A stretch of DNA of 64,000 nt from the NCBI RefSeq assembly GCF_030295745.1, contig NZ_AP027291.1, positions 5,456,001 through 5,520,000 on the forward strand. Direction: 5' to 3'. Both the position numbers and the translations under genes were made by a program. This document shows, in pieces, positions 1 through 7,343 of this stretch. The stretch comes from Mycolicibacterium sp. TUM20985 (lineage in GTDB: Bacteria; Actinomycetota; Actinomycetes; Mycobacteriales; Mycobacteriaceae). Numbering within the stretch: the first letter of the stretch is position 1; every line of letters starts with the position of its first letter. The notes beneath the pieces are model-generated. The model was given only the letters and a program-made list of their open reading frames with translations, was not told where the DNA came from and made no database searches.

Positions 1-23
1 GCGATGATTCGACGCACCGCAGA

Positions 24-302
24 GTGTCGGCGATGCCGCTGATCGAGATCGCCCGCACCAAGACCAAGGACGAGGCGATGGCGGCACTGGAGACGTGGAA
101 GACCAAGTACGCCTCCGCCGCAGCGCGATTGGAGCCAATCGACGTCTTGGTCGACGGCATGCGGGGCCCGAGTTCGATCTGGTACCGCATCCGCATCAAC
201 CTGCAGCACGTCCCTGAGGCTCAGCGACCGCCGCAGGAAGAACTCATCGCCGACTACTCGCCATGGGCGAAGTACTCGGGCGCCCAGTGGCACGAGCGGT
301 GA
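24..302 (+). CDS. Hypothetical protein, possibly 5'-truncated by the window edge
   Basis: I do not recognise this family. It is a 92-residue protein when read from GTG at 24, with an alternative ATG at 33. The frame is open back to base 3, so the true start may lie outside the window. It has no signal peptide or membrane segment. The middle is charged and probably helical (Lys/Glu/Ala-rich), and the second half carries a Trp-Tyr-Arg-Ile-Arg-Ile stretch suggesting a beta strand. Codon use is like its neighbours. It stops 162 bases before the STAS gene and does not look part of that unit. Confidence 0.6.
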   Translation: MSAMPLIEIARTKTKDEAMAALETWKTKYASAAARLEPIDVLVDGMRGPSSIWYRIRINLQHVPEAQRPPQEELIADYSPWAKYSGAQWHER

Positions 303-351
303 AACCCGCGAGAACCGTTTGCTGATCGGGGCCCCCACGGACTCTTAACGA

Positions 352-376
352 TGTTTTAGGAGTTACTCCCCGGTAC
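352..376 (+). promoter_or_regulatory. Possible SigF-type promoter before the STAS gene
   Basis: TGTTT at 352-356 and CGGTAC at 371-376 are spaced roughly like the mycobacterial SigF elements GGTTT and GGGTA. Both boxes are imperfect. A stress-sigma promoter would suit a STAS (anti-anti-sigma type) gene, but this is only a pattern match. Confidence 0.25.
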
Positions 377-464
377 CTTATTTTGGGCGCTTACCTTGGG
401 ATTCACGTCGGAGTGACGGCATCGCCGCCTTCTCACTCGGCAACCACCGAAGGGAGGCAGTGCC

Positions 465-920
465 ATGACAATCGACAGCACCAGCCCAGCAACGAAATCC
501 CGCTTCCGCTATGGAAACCCGACGGTCGAGTGCAACGGCGCCGAACTCCACAAGCAGTGCCGGCAGCTCGCCACCGTGCTGACCATCTCCGGTGCCATCG
601 ACGAGGTGAACGTCGAAGTCGTTGCCGCACAAGCCAAGGGCTGCATCATCGCCGAGAAGCCGTTCATCCTCGATCTGAGTGGTGTGACGTCCTTCGCTGC
701 ACAGGGCATCGCCCTGCTCGACGTCATCGACGAGGCCTGCCTCGCCGCTGGCGACGAATGGTCGTTGATCGTCAGCCAGCCGGTGTCGCGCACTCTGCGC
801 CTCTGCGGCGTCGACGAGATCTTCCCCGCCGAGGCATCGGTCGCAGACGCGCTGCACCATTTCTCGGACGTCGCAGGCCAGCGCCGCCGAATCCTGCCCA
901 TCCTCACCAAGTCCGCCTGA
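465..920 (+). CDS. STAS-domain (anti-sigma factor antagonist-like) protein
   Basis: A 151-residue cytosolic protein whose middle and C-terminal part fit a STAS fold. The motif DLSGVTSFAAQG (about residues 66-77) aligns with the DLSxVxFMDSSG segment of SpoIIAA-type antagonists. In that alignment the phospho-accepting Ser is replaced by Ala/Gln, so control by an anti-sigma kinase may be lost or use another residue. Known STAS antagonists bind anti-sigma factors and free a stress sigma factor; that this one does so is inference. The ATG follows a clear GGGAGG Shine-Dalgarno. A 25-codon ORF and a terminator follow directly. Confidence 0.75.
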   Translation: MTIDSTSPATKSRFRYGNPTVECNGAELHKQCRQLATVLTISGAIDEVNVEVVAAQAKGCIIAEKPFILDLSGVTSFAAQGIALLDVIDEACLAAGDEWSLIVSQPVSRTLRLCGVDEIFPAEASVADALHHFSDVAGQRRRILPILTKSA

Positions 921-936
921 GCGAAGGAATCACGAC

Positions 937-1014
937 ATGCTGATCGACGTCCGCTGGCTACGTTTCCTGCTGCAGCGCCACTTCAGGCCCGCCGTGGTTC
1001 AGCCCATCGGCTGA
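937..1014 (+). CDS. Candidate 25-residue small protein after the STAS gene
   Basis: An ATG at 937 with GAAGGA seven bases upstream opens 25 sense codons ending in TGA at 1012-1014. The peptide is basic and hydrophobic, beginning MLIDVRWLRF and ending VVQPIG, and could be an amphipathic helix. It starts 16 bases after the STAS stop and lies before a strong hairpin at 1037-1066, so it would be the last gene of a two-gene transcript. No homology is known to me; translation is a prediction from position and ribosome binding site. Confidence 0.4.
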   Translation: MLIDVRWLRFLLQRHFRPAVVQPIG

Positions 1015-1036
1015 TCCGCCCGGCGCACCCGGCGAG

Positions 1037-1066
1037 AATGCCCACCTTCGCGAGGAGGTGGGCATT
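1037..1066 (+). terminator. Hairpin terminator after the STAS unit
   Basis: An 11-bp perfect stem (AATGCCCACCT at 1037-1047 pairing with AGGTGGGCATT at 1056-1066) closes an 8-base loop and is followed by a short T run. It separates the STAS unit from the transporter gene. Confidence 0.7.
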
Positions 1067-1161
1067 TCCATGTGAACACCTTGGTTCGAACTTTGAGAAC
1101 GCCGGGTACAGCACCCTGGCGGCGCCAACGACGGTGGCGTCATCGGGCGGAGGTCGGGGTC

Positions 1162-2586
1162 ATGAGTTCTCGCGAGGATACGACGGCGCAATCGGCCGAC
1201 ACCCGCCACACTGCGCCGGGCCAGCTCACCGGCGCGGTCGTCATGGTGGCGCTGGTATCGGCGGTGTCGGGGATGTTGTACGGCTATGACACGGGCATCA
1301 TCTCAGGTGCACTGCTGCAGATCACCGAGGATTTCGGTCTTGCCGAGTCCTGGAAGCAGGTCATCGCGGCCAGCATCCTGCTCGGGGCGGTCATCGGCGC
1401 GCTGACGTGCAGCTACCTGTCCGAGCGGTGGGGCCGCAAGCGGACGCTGGTGATGCTCGCTGCCGTCTTCGTCATCGGTGCCGTCTGGTGCGCCTTGGCG
1501 CCCAACCCCACACTGCTGTCGGTGGGTCGGCTGGTGCTGGGCTTCGCCGTCGGCGGTGCCACGCAGACCGCCCCGATGTACGTCGCCGAGATGGCCCCGC
1601 CCAAGTACCGGGGCCGGCTCGTCCTCTGCTTCCAGATCGCGATCGGCGTCGGCATCGTGATCGCCACCATCGTCGGCGCCTCGGAGTCGATCCCGTGGCG
1701 GTGGTCGATCGGTGCCGCGGCCGTCCCCGCCCTCATCATGCTGGGTCTGCTGCTGCGGTTGCCGGAGAGCCCGCGCTGGCTGGTCAAGCAGGGTAACGGT
1801 GACGACGCCCGCGCCGTGCTCGACGACGTCCGGCCCTCGGGCTACGACGTGGACGGCGAACTCGACGAGATGGCGGCGCTGGCCCAAGAGGAGGAGACCG
1901 CCAAGACACGAGGCTGGTCCGGCCTGCGCAAGGCCTGGGTACGCCCGGCGCTGATCCTCGGCTGCGGCATCGCCATCTTCACTCAGCTCAGCGGGATCGA
2001 GATGATCATCTACTACTCGCCGACGATCCTCACCGACAACGGGTTCTCCGAATCCGTCGCTCTTCAAGTCTCGGTGGCGCTCGGGGTGAGCTATCTGGTC
2101 GCCCAACTGGTCGGTTTGTCGATCATCGACAAGGTCGGTCGCCGCCGGCTCACGCTAATCATGATTCCCGGTGCGGCACTGAGCCTGTTCGTGCTTGGTT
2201 GGCTGTTCGTGTCGGGCAACAGTGGCCGCGAGTCCATCCCGTTCATCATCGCCTGCCTGGTGGTGTTCATGCTCTTCAATGCGGGCGGGCTGCAGCTGAT
2301 GGGGTGGCTCACCGGGTCGGAGACGTACCCACTCGCGGTCCGACCCGCCGGCACGGCGGCGCAGTCCGCGGCACTGTGGGGTACCAACCTGCTGATCACC
2401 CTCACCCTGCTCACGTTGATCAGCGGGATAGGCGTCGGCCCGGCCATGTGGCTCTACGGAGCGTTCAACGTCATCGCGTGGCTCTTCGTGTACTTCAAGA
2501 TGCCGGATCTCACCGGCCGCAGCCTCGAGGAGATCGAGGGCAAGTTGAGCCGGGGCGAGTTCCGACCCGCCGACTTCGCCCGCTGA
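1162..2586 (+). CDS. Sugar-porter family MFS transporter
   Basis: A 474-residue inner-membrane transporter with about 12 hydrophobic segments, probably a sugar-proton symporter. Sugar-porter signatures are visible: YGYDTGIISG near residue 40 in helix 1, a W-G-R-K-R loop after helix 2, PESPRWL near residue 201 before the central cytosolic loop, D-K-V-G-R-R-R in the second half, and a degenerate PETKG equivalent (TGRSLEEIE) at the C-terminus. The ATG at 1162 has a GGAGG ribosome site; the frame extends to a GTG at 1072, but that extension is Arg-rich and unlike the family. It stands alone between a terminator and the next gene. Substrate unknown; SugI- or GalP-like proteins are the closest remembered relatives. 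Confidence 0.88.
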   Translation: MSSREDTTAQSADTRHTAPGQLTGAVVMVALVSAVSGMLYGYDTGIISGALLQITEDFGLAESWKQVIAASILLGAVIGALTCSYLSERWGRKRTLVMLAAVFVIGAVWCALAPNPTLLSVGRLVLGFAVGGATQTAPMYVAEMAPPKYRGRLVLCFQIAIGVGIVIATIVGASESIPWRWSIGAAAVPALIMLGLLLRLPESPRWLVKQGNGDDARAVLDDVRPSGYDVDGELDEMAALAQEEETAKTRGWSGLRKAWVRPALILGCGIAIFTQLSGIEMIIYYSPTILTDNGFSESVALQVSVALGVSYLVAQLVGLSIIDKVGRRRLTLIMIPGAALSLFVLGWLFVSGNSGRESIPFIIACLVVFMLFNAGGLQLMGWLTGSETYPLAVRPAGTAAQSAALWGTNLLITLTLLTLISGIGVGPAMWLYGAFNVIAWLFVYFKMPDLTGRSLEEIEGKLSRGEFRPADFAR

Positions 2587-2688
2587 TCCGTTCGGGGTGA
2601 AACCCTCAGTCCCCCAAGGCAATCTGATCTTGAACGAATTCTGCGACTCTCGCCACTCGCGGGTCGAGTTGATGGCACGCTTTCCCAC

Positions 2689-3003
2689 ATGGCTTTCAAA
2701 CTCACCTACAGCGACGGACAAGAGACCCAGTACGACGATGACACGGCATGGGAGGTCGACGACGGCGTGCTCAAGATGGGGCGTCAGGAGGGCGACTGGA
2801 CAGTCCTTGTCTCTCCTAGTCACTGGGCAGTGATCGAGGTGGCCGGCGCACGCCTGCACGACGACGACTCGGCCGACGACGAGACCAAGGACAAGGACAA
2901 GGACAAGGACAAGGACAAGGACAAGGACAAGGACAAGGACAAGGACAAGGACAAAGAGAAGCACGAAGACAAGCACGAAGACAAGGACAAGGACAAGGAC
3001 TGA
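2689..3003 (+). CDS. Small protein with a (Lys-Asp)n low-complexity tail
   Basis: A 104-residue protein. Residues 1-55 form a compact, probably beta-rich acidic domain (MAFKLTYSDG start, alternating hydrophobics). From about residue 57 it becomes a disordered run of Asp, Glu, Lys and His: eleven Lys-Asp pairs, a Lys-Glu, two KHED units and three more Lys-Asp pairs. The tail is encoded by a near-perfect hexanucleotide repeat. The alternating charges give a net-neutral zwitterionic tail. I know no function. No clear Shine-Dalgarno precedes the ATG, so the start is by position. The downstream envelope-stress type operon reads the same way, 119 bases on. Confidence 0.75.
   Translation: MAFKLTYSDGQETQYDDDTAWEVDDGVLKMGRQEGDWTVLVSPSHWAVIEVAGARLHDDDSADDETKDKDKDKDKDKDKDKDKDKDKDKEKHEDKHEDKDKDKD
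2887..3000 (+). repeat. In-frame hexanucleotide tandem repeat (AAGGAC)
   Basis: Eleven exact AAGGAC units run from 2887 to 2952, followed by AAAGAG, two copies of a 12-base AAGCACGAAGAC unit and three more AAGGAC units to 3000. Slippage by whole units keeps the reading frame and only changes the length of the Lys-Asp tail, so this is a natural variable-number locus rather than an on/off switch. Confidence 0.95.
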
Positions 3004-3122
3004 ACCGGGCTGCGACACCCAAACCCGAACCCGTCACCGCGTGTCTTGGACGTTTGCGCTGCCCGCTCCGCGGGAAACGCGACTTCAACCGGGACACACC
3101 CGGGGATACGAAGGGAGCGGTG

Positions 3123-3533
3123 ATGAGTGTGAGCTCAACGCCGACCGAGAACGCCTCGACCGGTGAACTAATCACCCAGCTGACCGCGCAGACGTCGCGG
3201 CTCGTTCGCGACGAGATCCGGCTGGCACAAAAGGAATTCCAGGAATCGGCCAAGCATGCCGGCATCGGTGCTGGACTCTTCAGCGTCGCGGGGGTGTTCG
3301 CCGTCTTCGGCGTCGCGACGCTGATCGCGGCGGCGGTCGCCGCCCTCGCGCTCGTCCTGCCCGTGTGGGCGGCGGCGCTGATCGTGGGCGTCGTGCTGCT
3401 GGCCGCAGGCGGCATCGCGGCACTGTCCGGCAAGCGACAGATTCAGGAGGCGTCGCCCGTGCCGGAGCAGACCGTGGCCAACGTCAAGGAAGACATCCAG
3501 GAAGTGAAGGACGCCCGCCATGACCGGACCTGA
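3123..3533 (+). CDS. Holin-like (Phage_holin_3_6 family) membrane protein
   Basis: A 136-residue protein with a cytosolic N-terminal helix (SRLVRDEIRLAQKEF) followed by two long Ala/Val-rich membrane hairpin segments at about residues 47-107, and a charged C-terminal tail. This layout matches the actinobacterial putative holin-X/Phage_holin_3_6 family, which is chromosomal and not evidence of a prophage. The ATG at 3123 follows GAAGGGAG. It overlaps the next gene by 14 bases and forms an operon with DUF3618 and DUF4235 genes, a common actinobacterial envelope trio. A role in membrane or envelope stress is inference. Confidence 0.8.
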   Translation: MSVSSTPTENASTGELITQLTAQTSRLVRDEIRLAQKEFQESAKHAGIGAGLFSVAGVFAVFGVATLIAAAVAALALVLPVWAAALIVGVVLLAAGGIAALSGKRQIQEASPVPEQTVANVKEDIQEVKDARHDRT

Positions 3534-3846
3534 CCACGCACAGCCCCAGCCGGGGCCAGACGCAGGCCTCGACGATCTCCAAGCCGACATCGAGCGGACA
3601 CGCGCCGAGCTGGGCCAGACCGCCCAGGCCCTGACCGACAAACTCGACGTCAAGGGGCGCGCGGTCGGCGCCGCAGCCGACGCCAAGGATGCCGCCATCG
3701 AGAAGGTTGGCGCCGCCAAGAAGGTCGTCGTCGAGCACACCACCAACGCCGACGGCTCGGTCCGGTCTGCCGTGCCGTCCACCGCCGCCGCCGTGGTCGC
3801 CGTCGTCGCGGTAATCGTCGGCGTCATCCTGTGGCGGCGTCGATGA
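3520..3846 (+). CDS. DUF3618 family membrane-anchored protein
   Basis: A 108-residue protein with the DUF3618 signature near residues 23-45 (IERTRAELGQT followed by LTDKLDVKGR), an Ala/Lys helix, and one C-terminal membrane segment (about 87-105) ending in Trp-Arg-Arg-Arg. It is therefore likely anchored to the inner membrane with the domain in the cytosol. It overlaps the holin-like gene by 14 bases and the DUF4235 gene by ATGA, which indicates translational coupling. The function of DUF3618 is unknown. Confidence 0.85.
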   Translation: MTGPDHAQPQPGPDAGLDDLQADIERTRAELGQTAQALTDKLDVKGRAVGAAADAKDAAIEKVGAAKKVVVEHTTNADGSVRSAVPSTAAAVVAVVAVIVGVILWRRR

Positions 3847-4139
3847 TGGCCAGCAGCGCGCCGTCCACTACGGCCAAGGTGCTCTACCGCCCCATCGGCC
3901 TCGTCGGGTCCATCCTGGGGGGCCTGATGGCTGGCGCCATCTTCAAACAGGTGTGGAAGCGCGCGGCGCCCGGCGACAAGTCCGATCCTCCGACCGCGCT
4001 TCAGACCGAGTATCCGTTCAAGGAGATCCTGCTGGCGGCGGCCATCCAGGGTGCGATCTACTCCGTGGTCAAGACGGTGATCGACCGACAGGGTGCCCGC
4101 GCGTTCCAACGGTTGACCGGCGAATGGCCCGGCAGCTGA
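3843..4139 (+). CDS. DUF4235 family membrane protein
   Basis: A 98-residue protein with two probable membrane segments, one near residues 18-32 and one near 65-80, joined by a charged loop (KRAAPGDKSDPPTA), matching DUF4235. The start is the ATG at 3843, whose last two bases overlap the TGA of the DUF3618 gene; an ATG three bases later is equally possible. It is the last gene of the trio and runs into the strong hairpin at 4160-4200. Confidence 0.8.
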   Translation: MMASSAPSTTAKVLYRPIGLVGSILGGLMAGAIFKQVWKRAAPGDKSDPPTALQTEYPFKEILLAAAIQGAIYSVVKTVIDRQGARAFQRLTGEWPGS

Positions 4140-4159
4140 CCGACTAGAGACGACACGAA

Positions 4160-4200
4160 AATGCCCGTCTCCGAGCGACTATCGCTCGGAGACGGGCATT
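4160..4200. terminator. Bidirectional terminator with a 19-bp perfect stem
   Basis: Bases 4160-4178 pair perfectly with 4182-4200 around a three-base loop, with A-rich and T-rich flanks. It lies between the plus-strand DUF4235 gene and the minus-strand hemophore-like gene, so it can end transcription from both sides. Confidence 0.9.
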
Positions 4201-4252
4201 CATTCGTGTCGGTGCCTGCCCCCGGGGGGGCTAACTACTGCCAGACCCTGGG

Positions 4253-4591
4253 TCAGTAGTTGTTGCAGCTCGTTGCCACCGAGTTGATCAACCCGTTGTA
4301 CTGCGCTGCCTGCGGGAAACTCCGGACGAAGTCGATCTTCTGCTGACGCTCGGGTGAGGCCGGGGGCGCTGCAATGAGCCCCGCCAGGAACCCGTTGGCC
4401 GCCGGATCGCTGGCCAGCGCGTTCGCGGCAACCGGATCCTGAGCGTTCAGTGCGGCCATCACCTGGGGATAGGTGCACGTCGAGTTGACGATCGCCGCGT
4501 CACCGGGGGCTGCGGACGCAAGCCCGCTTCCCGCCATCGCGGCGAGCGCCAGACCGCCGAGTCCAGCAGCCACCTTCGTTGTCAAAGCCAT
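4253..4591 (-). CDS. Secreted hemophore-like protein
   Basis: A 112-residue protein with a Sec signal peptide (residues 1-28, cleavage expected after LASAA) and a small all-helical mature domain of about 84 residues with two cysteines (C39 and C109) placed to form one disulfide. This is the architecture of the mycobacterial hemophore-related family (Rv0203 and relatives), which bind haem outside the cell. The PERQQKIDFV stretch is typical of the family. The ATG at 4591 has GGAAGG at good distance; an in-frame GTG lies three codons earlier. No MmpL3/11 partner is adjacent, so haem binding is a family inference. Confidence 0.75.
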   Translation of the reverse strand: MALTTKVAAGLGGLALAAMAGSGLASAAPGDAAIVNSTCTYPQVMAALNAQDPVAANALASDPAANGFLAGLIAAPPASPERQQKIDFVRSFPQAAQYNGLINSVATSCNNY

Positions 4592-4849
4592 TTCGTCCAC
4601 CTTCCGACACGTGTATACGACGGCATCATCGAAGTGTCGTCACAGAGTTTAACCGTCACAGCCACCGCTCGCGTTACATCATCGCTGCCAGCGAAATCGC
4701 CGACACGCCGGTGAAATGCGACGGACTTAGCCAAAATGGGCCACGAATACCGCTCGCCTGGGGCTGCCGACGGTCAGCCCGAGGCCGGGGTTTGGGCTGC
4801 CCGCGACCGGGAAGACGTCGGTCGTGGTCGTGGGGATGCGTTGGACGTG

Positions 4850-5578
4850 GTGACGGTCAAAATCGGCACCTCGGGCTGGTCGTACGCGCACTGGAACGGT
4901 GTGCTGTACCGACCCGGGCTTGGGGCAACCGCCCGATTGTGTCGGTACGTCGAGGAGTTCGACACCGTCGAACTGAACGCGAGTTTCTATCGATGGCCGC
5001 AGTCGTCGTCATTCGCGCGGTGGCACGAGCGCCTGCCGCCCGGCTTCACGTTCTCGGTCAAGGCGCATCGCGGACTGACGCACTTCCGTCGCCTACGGGA
5101 CCCCGAGGAGTGGGCCGAGCGCATCGCCTCGGCCTGGCAAACCCTCGGCGACCGTCCCAAAGTGCTGCTCGCGCAACTGCATCCCGATCAGCAGCGCGAC
5201 GACGCCCGCTTGGCATGCTTCCTGGACTGCATGCATGGGGTCCGCGTTGCGGTGGAGCTACGCCACCCGTCGTGGAACGATCCCGCGGTCTACACACTGC
5301 TGGAACGACACGGTGCCGCCTACGTCGTCACCAGCGGCGCCGGGCTGCCCTGCGTCCTACGGGCCACCGCCGACTTCGTGTACGTCCGCATGCACGGACC
5401 CGATCGCCACACGATGTACACCGGTTCGTACTCCAAGGAGGACCTCCGGTGGTGGGCCGACCGGATCGGAGAGTGGATGGCACAGGACCGCGACGTCCTG
5501 GTGTACTTCAACAACGACGGCCACGGCTACGCCGTGGACAACGCGCGGGAACTCATTGGGCAGGTCGGCGGGGGATGA
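4850..5578 (+). CDS. DUF72 (YecE-like) TIM-barrel protein
   Basis: About 242 residues, the normal DUF72 length. The N-terminal IGTSGWSYAHW motif, the NASFYRWP segment, the F-S-V-K-A-H strand, VAVELRHPSW, and the late VYVRMHG and VYFNNDGHGYAVDNA motifs mark the family, a TIM barrel of unknown enzymatic role. The frame is open much further upstream, but that part is Gly/Arg-rich and unlike the family; GTG at 4850 (or 4847) puts the start just before the first strand. The ribosome site is weak. It ends 19 bases before the end of the convergent methyltransferase gene. Confidence 0.8.
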   Translation: MTVKIGTSGWSYAHWNGVLYRPGLGATARLCRYVEEFDTVELNASFYRWPQSSSFARWHERLPPGFTFSVKAHRGLTHFRRLRDPEEWAERIASAWQTLGDRPKVLLAQLHPDQQRDDARLACFLDCMHGVRVAVELRHPSWNDPAVYTLLERHGAAYVVTSGAGLPCVLRATADFVYVRMHGPDRHTMYTGSYSKEDLRWWADRIGEWMAQDRDVLVYFNNDGHGYAVDNARELIGQVGGG

Positions 5579-5597
5579 ATCGACCACGCGTCACGGG

Positions 5598-6356
5598 TCA
5601 GTCGAGACGCCGCAGCGAAAGCAACTCCGAAGTCACCGCGGACGTCGACAGCGCCTTGCCGATGCGGTCGGACTGCTCCTCGGCCTGACGCCACGGGCGC
5701 TCGCCGCCATAGCGTTCGCCGAGGCGGGCGGTGACGGCGTCGACCCGCTCGTTCCACTCGTCGGGAACCGGGCCCAGATCGCCCGTGCCGCGCCATGCGT
5801 CGATGCGCAGTCCGGCGCGCGCGATCAAGTCCTCGAGCACCTCGACGGTCGGAAAGTTGTTGCCCTCCGGGTGATCATCAATGACGGGTTCACGGGCCAC
5901 CAGCACGAGCAGTCCGATTCGGCCGGGTGGACGCACGACGCGGCGCATCTCGCGCAACAGCGAGAGCTGCGTCTCGGTCGTGCACAACACGCCGAGAGCC
6001 CATCCGGCGCAGACGGATTCATCAGCGATCGGAAGCGCCGAGGCGTCGGCGCGCGTCACGGGGTAGTCGAACAACGCCCGCGAGGCGCGGCAGGCTCCGG
6101 CCTCGGGCTCGACGAGCACGGGCGCGACCGATCGCGCGCCCACCGCGTAGGCCGCCGGCCCGCCGATGCCTGCGCCACAGTCCAGCAGGGTTTCACCCGC
6201 AGCGAGGTCGAGGTGGTCGATCAGCCAGTCGAGGGCGGCGGGGCTACCGCTCCCCCGACACCCCGCCGGGACGAAGTAGTCCTCGCCAAGGTCGAGCGCG
6301 ACCCGCGCCGTCCATTCCGCGACGGTGTCGAACTCGGCTGACATCGCCTCGCTCAT
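5598..6356 (-). CDS. Class I SAM-dependent methyltransferase
   Basis: A 252-residue cytosolic protein. The SAM-binding motif LLDCGAGIGGPAAYA sits near residues 60-74, an acidic residue ends the next strand (VLVEPEAG), and the LREMRRVVRPPGRIGLL segment marks motif III of a Methyltransf_11-type fold. The substrate cannot be read from sequence. The ATG overlaps the stop of the upstream MTHFR-like gene by four bases (ATGA), implying coupled translation and a linked role. It is the last gene of a three-gene minus-strand operon with an FDH-like dehydrogenase and an MTHFR-like protein, suggesting one-carbon or methyl-group metabolism. Confidence 0.8.
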   Translation of the reverse strand: MSEAMSAEFDTVAEWTARVALDLGEDYFVPAGCRGSGSPAALDWLIDHLDLAAGETLLDCGAGIGGPAAYAVGARSVAPVLVEPEAGACRASRALFDYPVTRADASALPIADESVCAGWALGVLCTTETQLSLLREMRRVVRPPGRIGLLVLVAREPVIDDHPEGNNFPTVEVLEDLIARAGLRIDAWRGTGDLGPVPDEWNERVDAVTARLGERYGGERPWRQAEEQSDRIGKALSTSAVTSELLSLRRLD

Positions 6357-7327
6357 CGGGTGAGCGCCGTTCGGATCCGGGCGCCGACTTCGGCCTTGAT
6401 CTCGGCACCGACGTGCGGGCCACTGGCGGATGCCAGGCCGGACAGGTTGACGCCCTCGATGCCGTCGATCTTTAACAGCGCGCATGCCTCGGCGACGGCC
6501 GCCTCGATTCCCGCCTCGACCGGATCGGCTGCGTTCACTACGTCCTCCACCACTCGTTGATCGACGTCGAGGCCGGGCAGACCCTGAAGGATCGCGGCCG
6601 ACACCACGTCGGTGAACACGGCCACCCCCGCCAGTACCGGGATCACCAAACCGGCCGACGAGGAGGCCTCCATGAACCGTGCCGCCGCCTGCGGCTCGGG
6701 CACGTGATTGAGCACCGCGAGGCTGGCCCCGGCGCGCTGCTTCTGGACGAGGCGGCCCGGCCGGGCGCCAGTAGGTGGCGCCGTCGGCGTCTCGGGGACC
6801 GCCGCCGCCATGCCCACCGAGGCAGCCAGCGCGACCAGACGCGGTCCGTCGAGGTCGAAGGTCTGCGTGACGTCGGGGCGTACGTCGTACCCTCGGCCGT
6901 CGCCGGTGACGCAGAGGACGGTGCGGACGCCGGTCAATCTCAGGCCGTGCAGTTCCTGCTCGAGCACGATCCGGTTCCGATCGCGGCACGATAGCGTAAT
7001 CCATGGCGTGACACCGCTTTCCAGCAGCAACCGACCCATCACCGTCGGAGGAAAGTCGGGCCGGTTCTGGTGTTCGCCGACCAGCACGGCGTCACACGAT
7101 CTCGCCAACAAGGCCGCAGTTGCGGCAACGTCCGCCGGATCGTAGGGAGCACAGCTGAAGTCGGAGAGAATAAGAGGTGCCTCGACCAAAGGGGCGGCGA
7201 CGTCGGGACCAGGCCAAGCCACGATGCCATCGAAGGAGCATGGGCCGGCACGCATTTCGCACTGCCCATCAGGTCTGACCCCTCCGCAGGGTCCGAATTC
7301 CATCCGCTTGGGGCAACTCTCGTCCAT
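6353..7327 (-). CDS. Methylenetetrahydrofolate reductase-like protein with Cys-rich N-terminus
   Basis: A 324-residue protein. Residues 4-30 hold a Cys-rich motif (CPKRMEFGPCGGVRPDGQCE) of the kind called the MTHFR C-terminal zinc-binding domain (PF12225), here at the N-terminus. The remainder looks like a TIM barrel of the methylene-THF reductase type: the VLVGEHQNRPDFPP strand, VRTVLCVTGDGRG, the long loop after P-T-A-P-P, and VIPVLAGVAVF all fit MTHFR. It probably handles a methylene- or methyl-folate, though flavin or F420 use is not clear. ATG at 7327 lies 16 bases after the dehydrogenase stop. It overlaps the methyltransferase by four bases. Confidence 0.7.
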   Translation of the reverse strand: MDESCPKRMEFGPCGGVRPDGQCEMRAGPCSFDGIVAWPGPDVAAPLVEAPLILSDFSCAPYDPADVAATAALLARSCDAVLVGEHQNRPDFPPTVMGRLLLESGVTPWITLSCRDRNRIVLEQELHGLRLTGVRTVLCVTGDGRGYDVRPDVTQTFDLDGPRLVALAASVGMAAAVPETPTAPPTGARPGRLVQKQRAGASLAVLNHVPEPQAAARFMEASSSAGLVIPVLAGVAVFTDVVSAAILQGLPGLDVDQRVVEDVVNAADPVEAGIEAAVAEACALLKIDGIEGVNLSGLASASGPHVGAEIKAEVGARIRTALTR

Positions 7328-7343
7328 CGACTTCTCCGCCGAG

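Noticed and set aside
2887..3000. CRISPR-like repeat array
   Set aside because: The repeat is an uninterrupted hexamer within a reading frame, with no spacers and no cas genes nearby.
3123..4139. Prophage remnant suggested by a holin-like gene
   Set aside because: No other phage genes, attachment sites or integrase; the holin-like/DUF3618/DUF4235 trio is a normal actinobacterial chromosomal unit.
6357..7004. Extension of the methyltransferase frame to 468 codons
   Set aside because: The extension is Arg-rich and antisense-like, overlapping the MTHFR-like gene; the ATGA overlap marks the real start.
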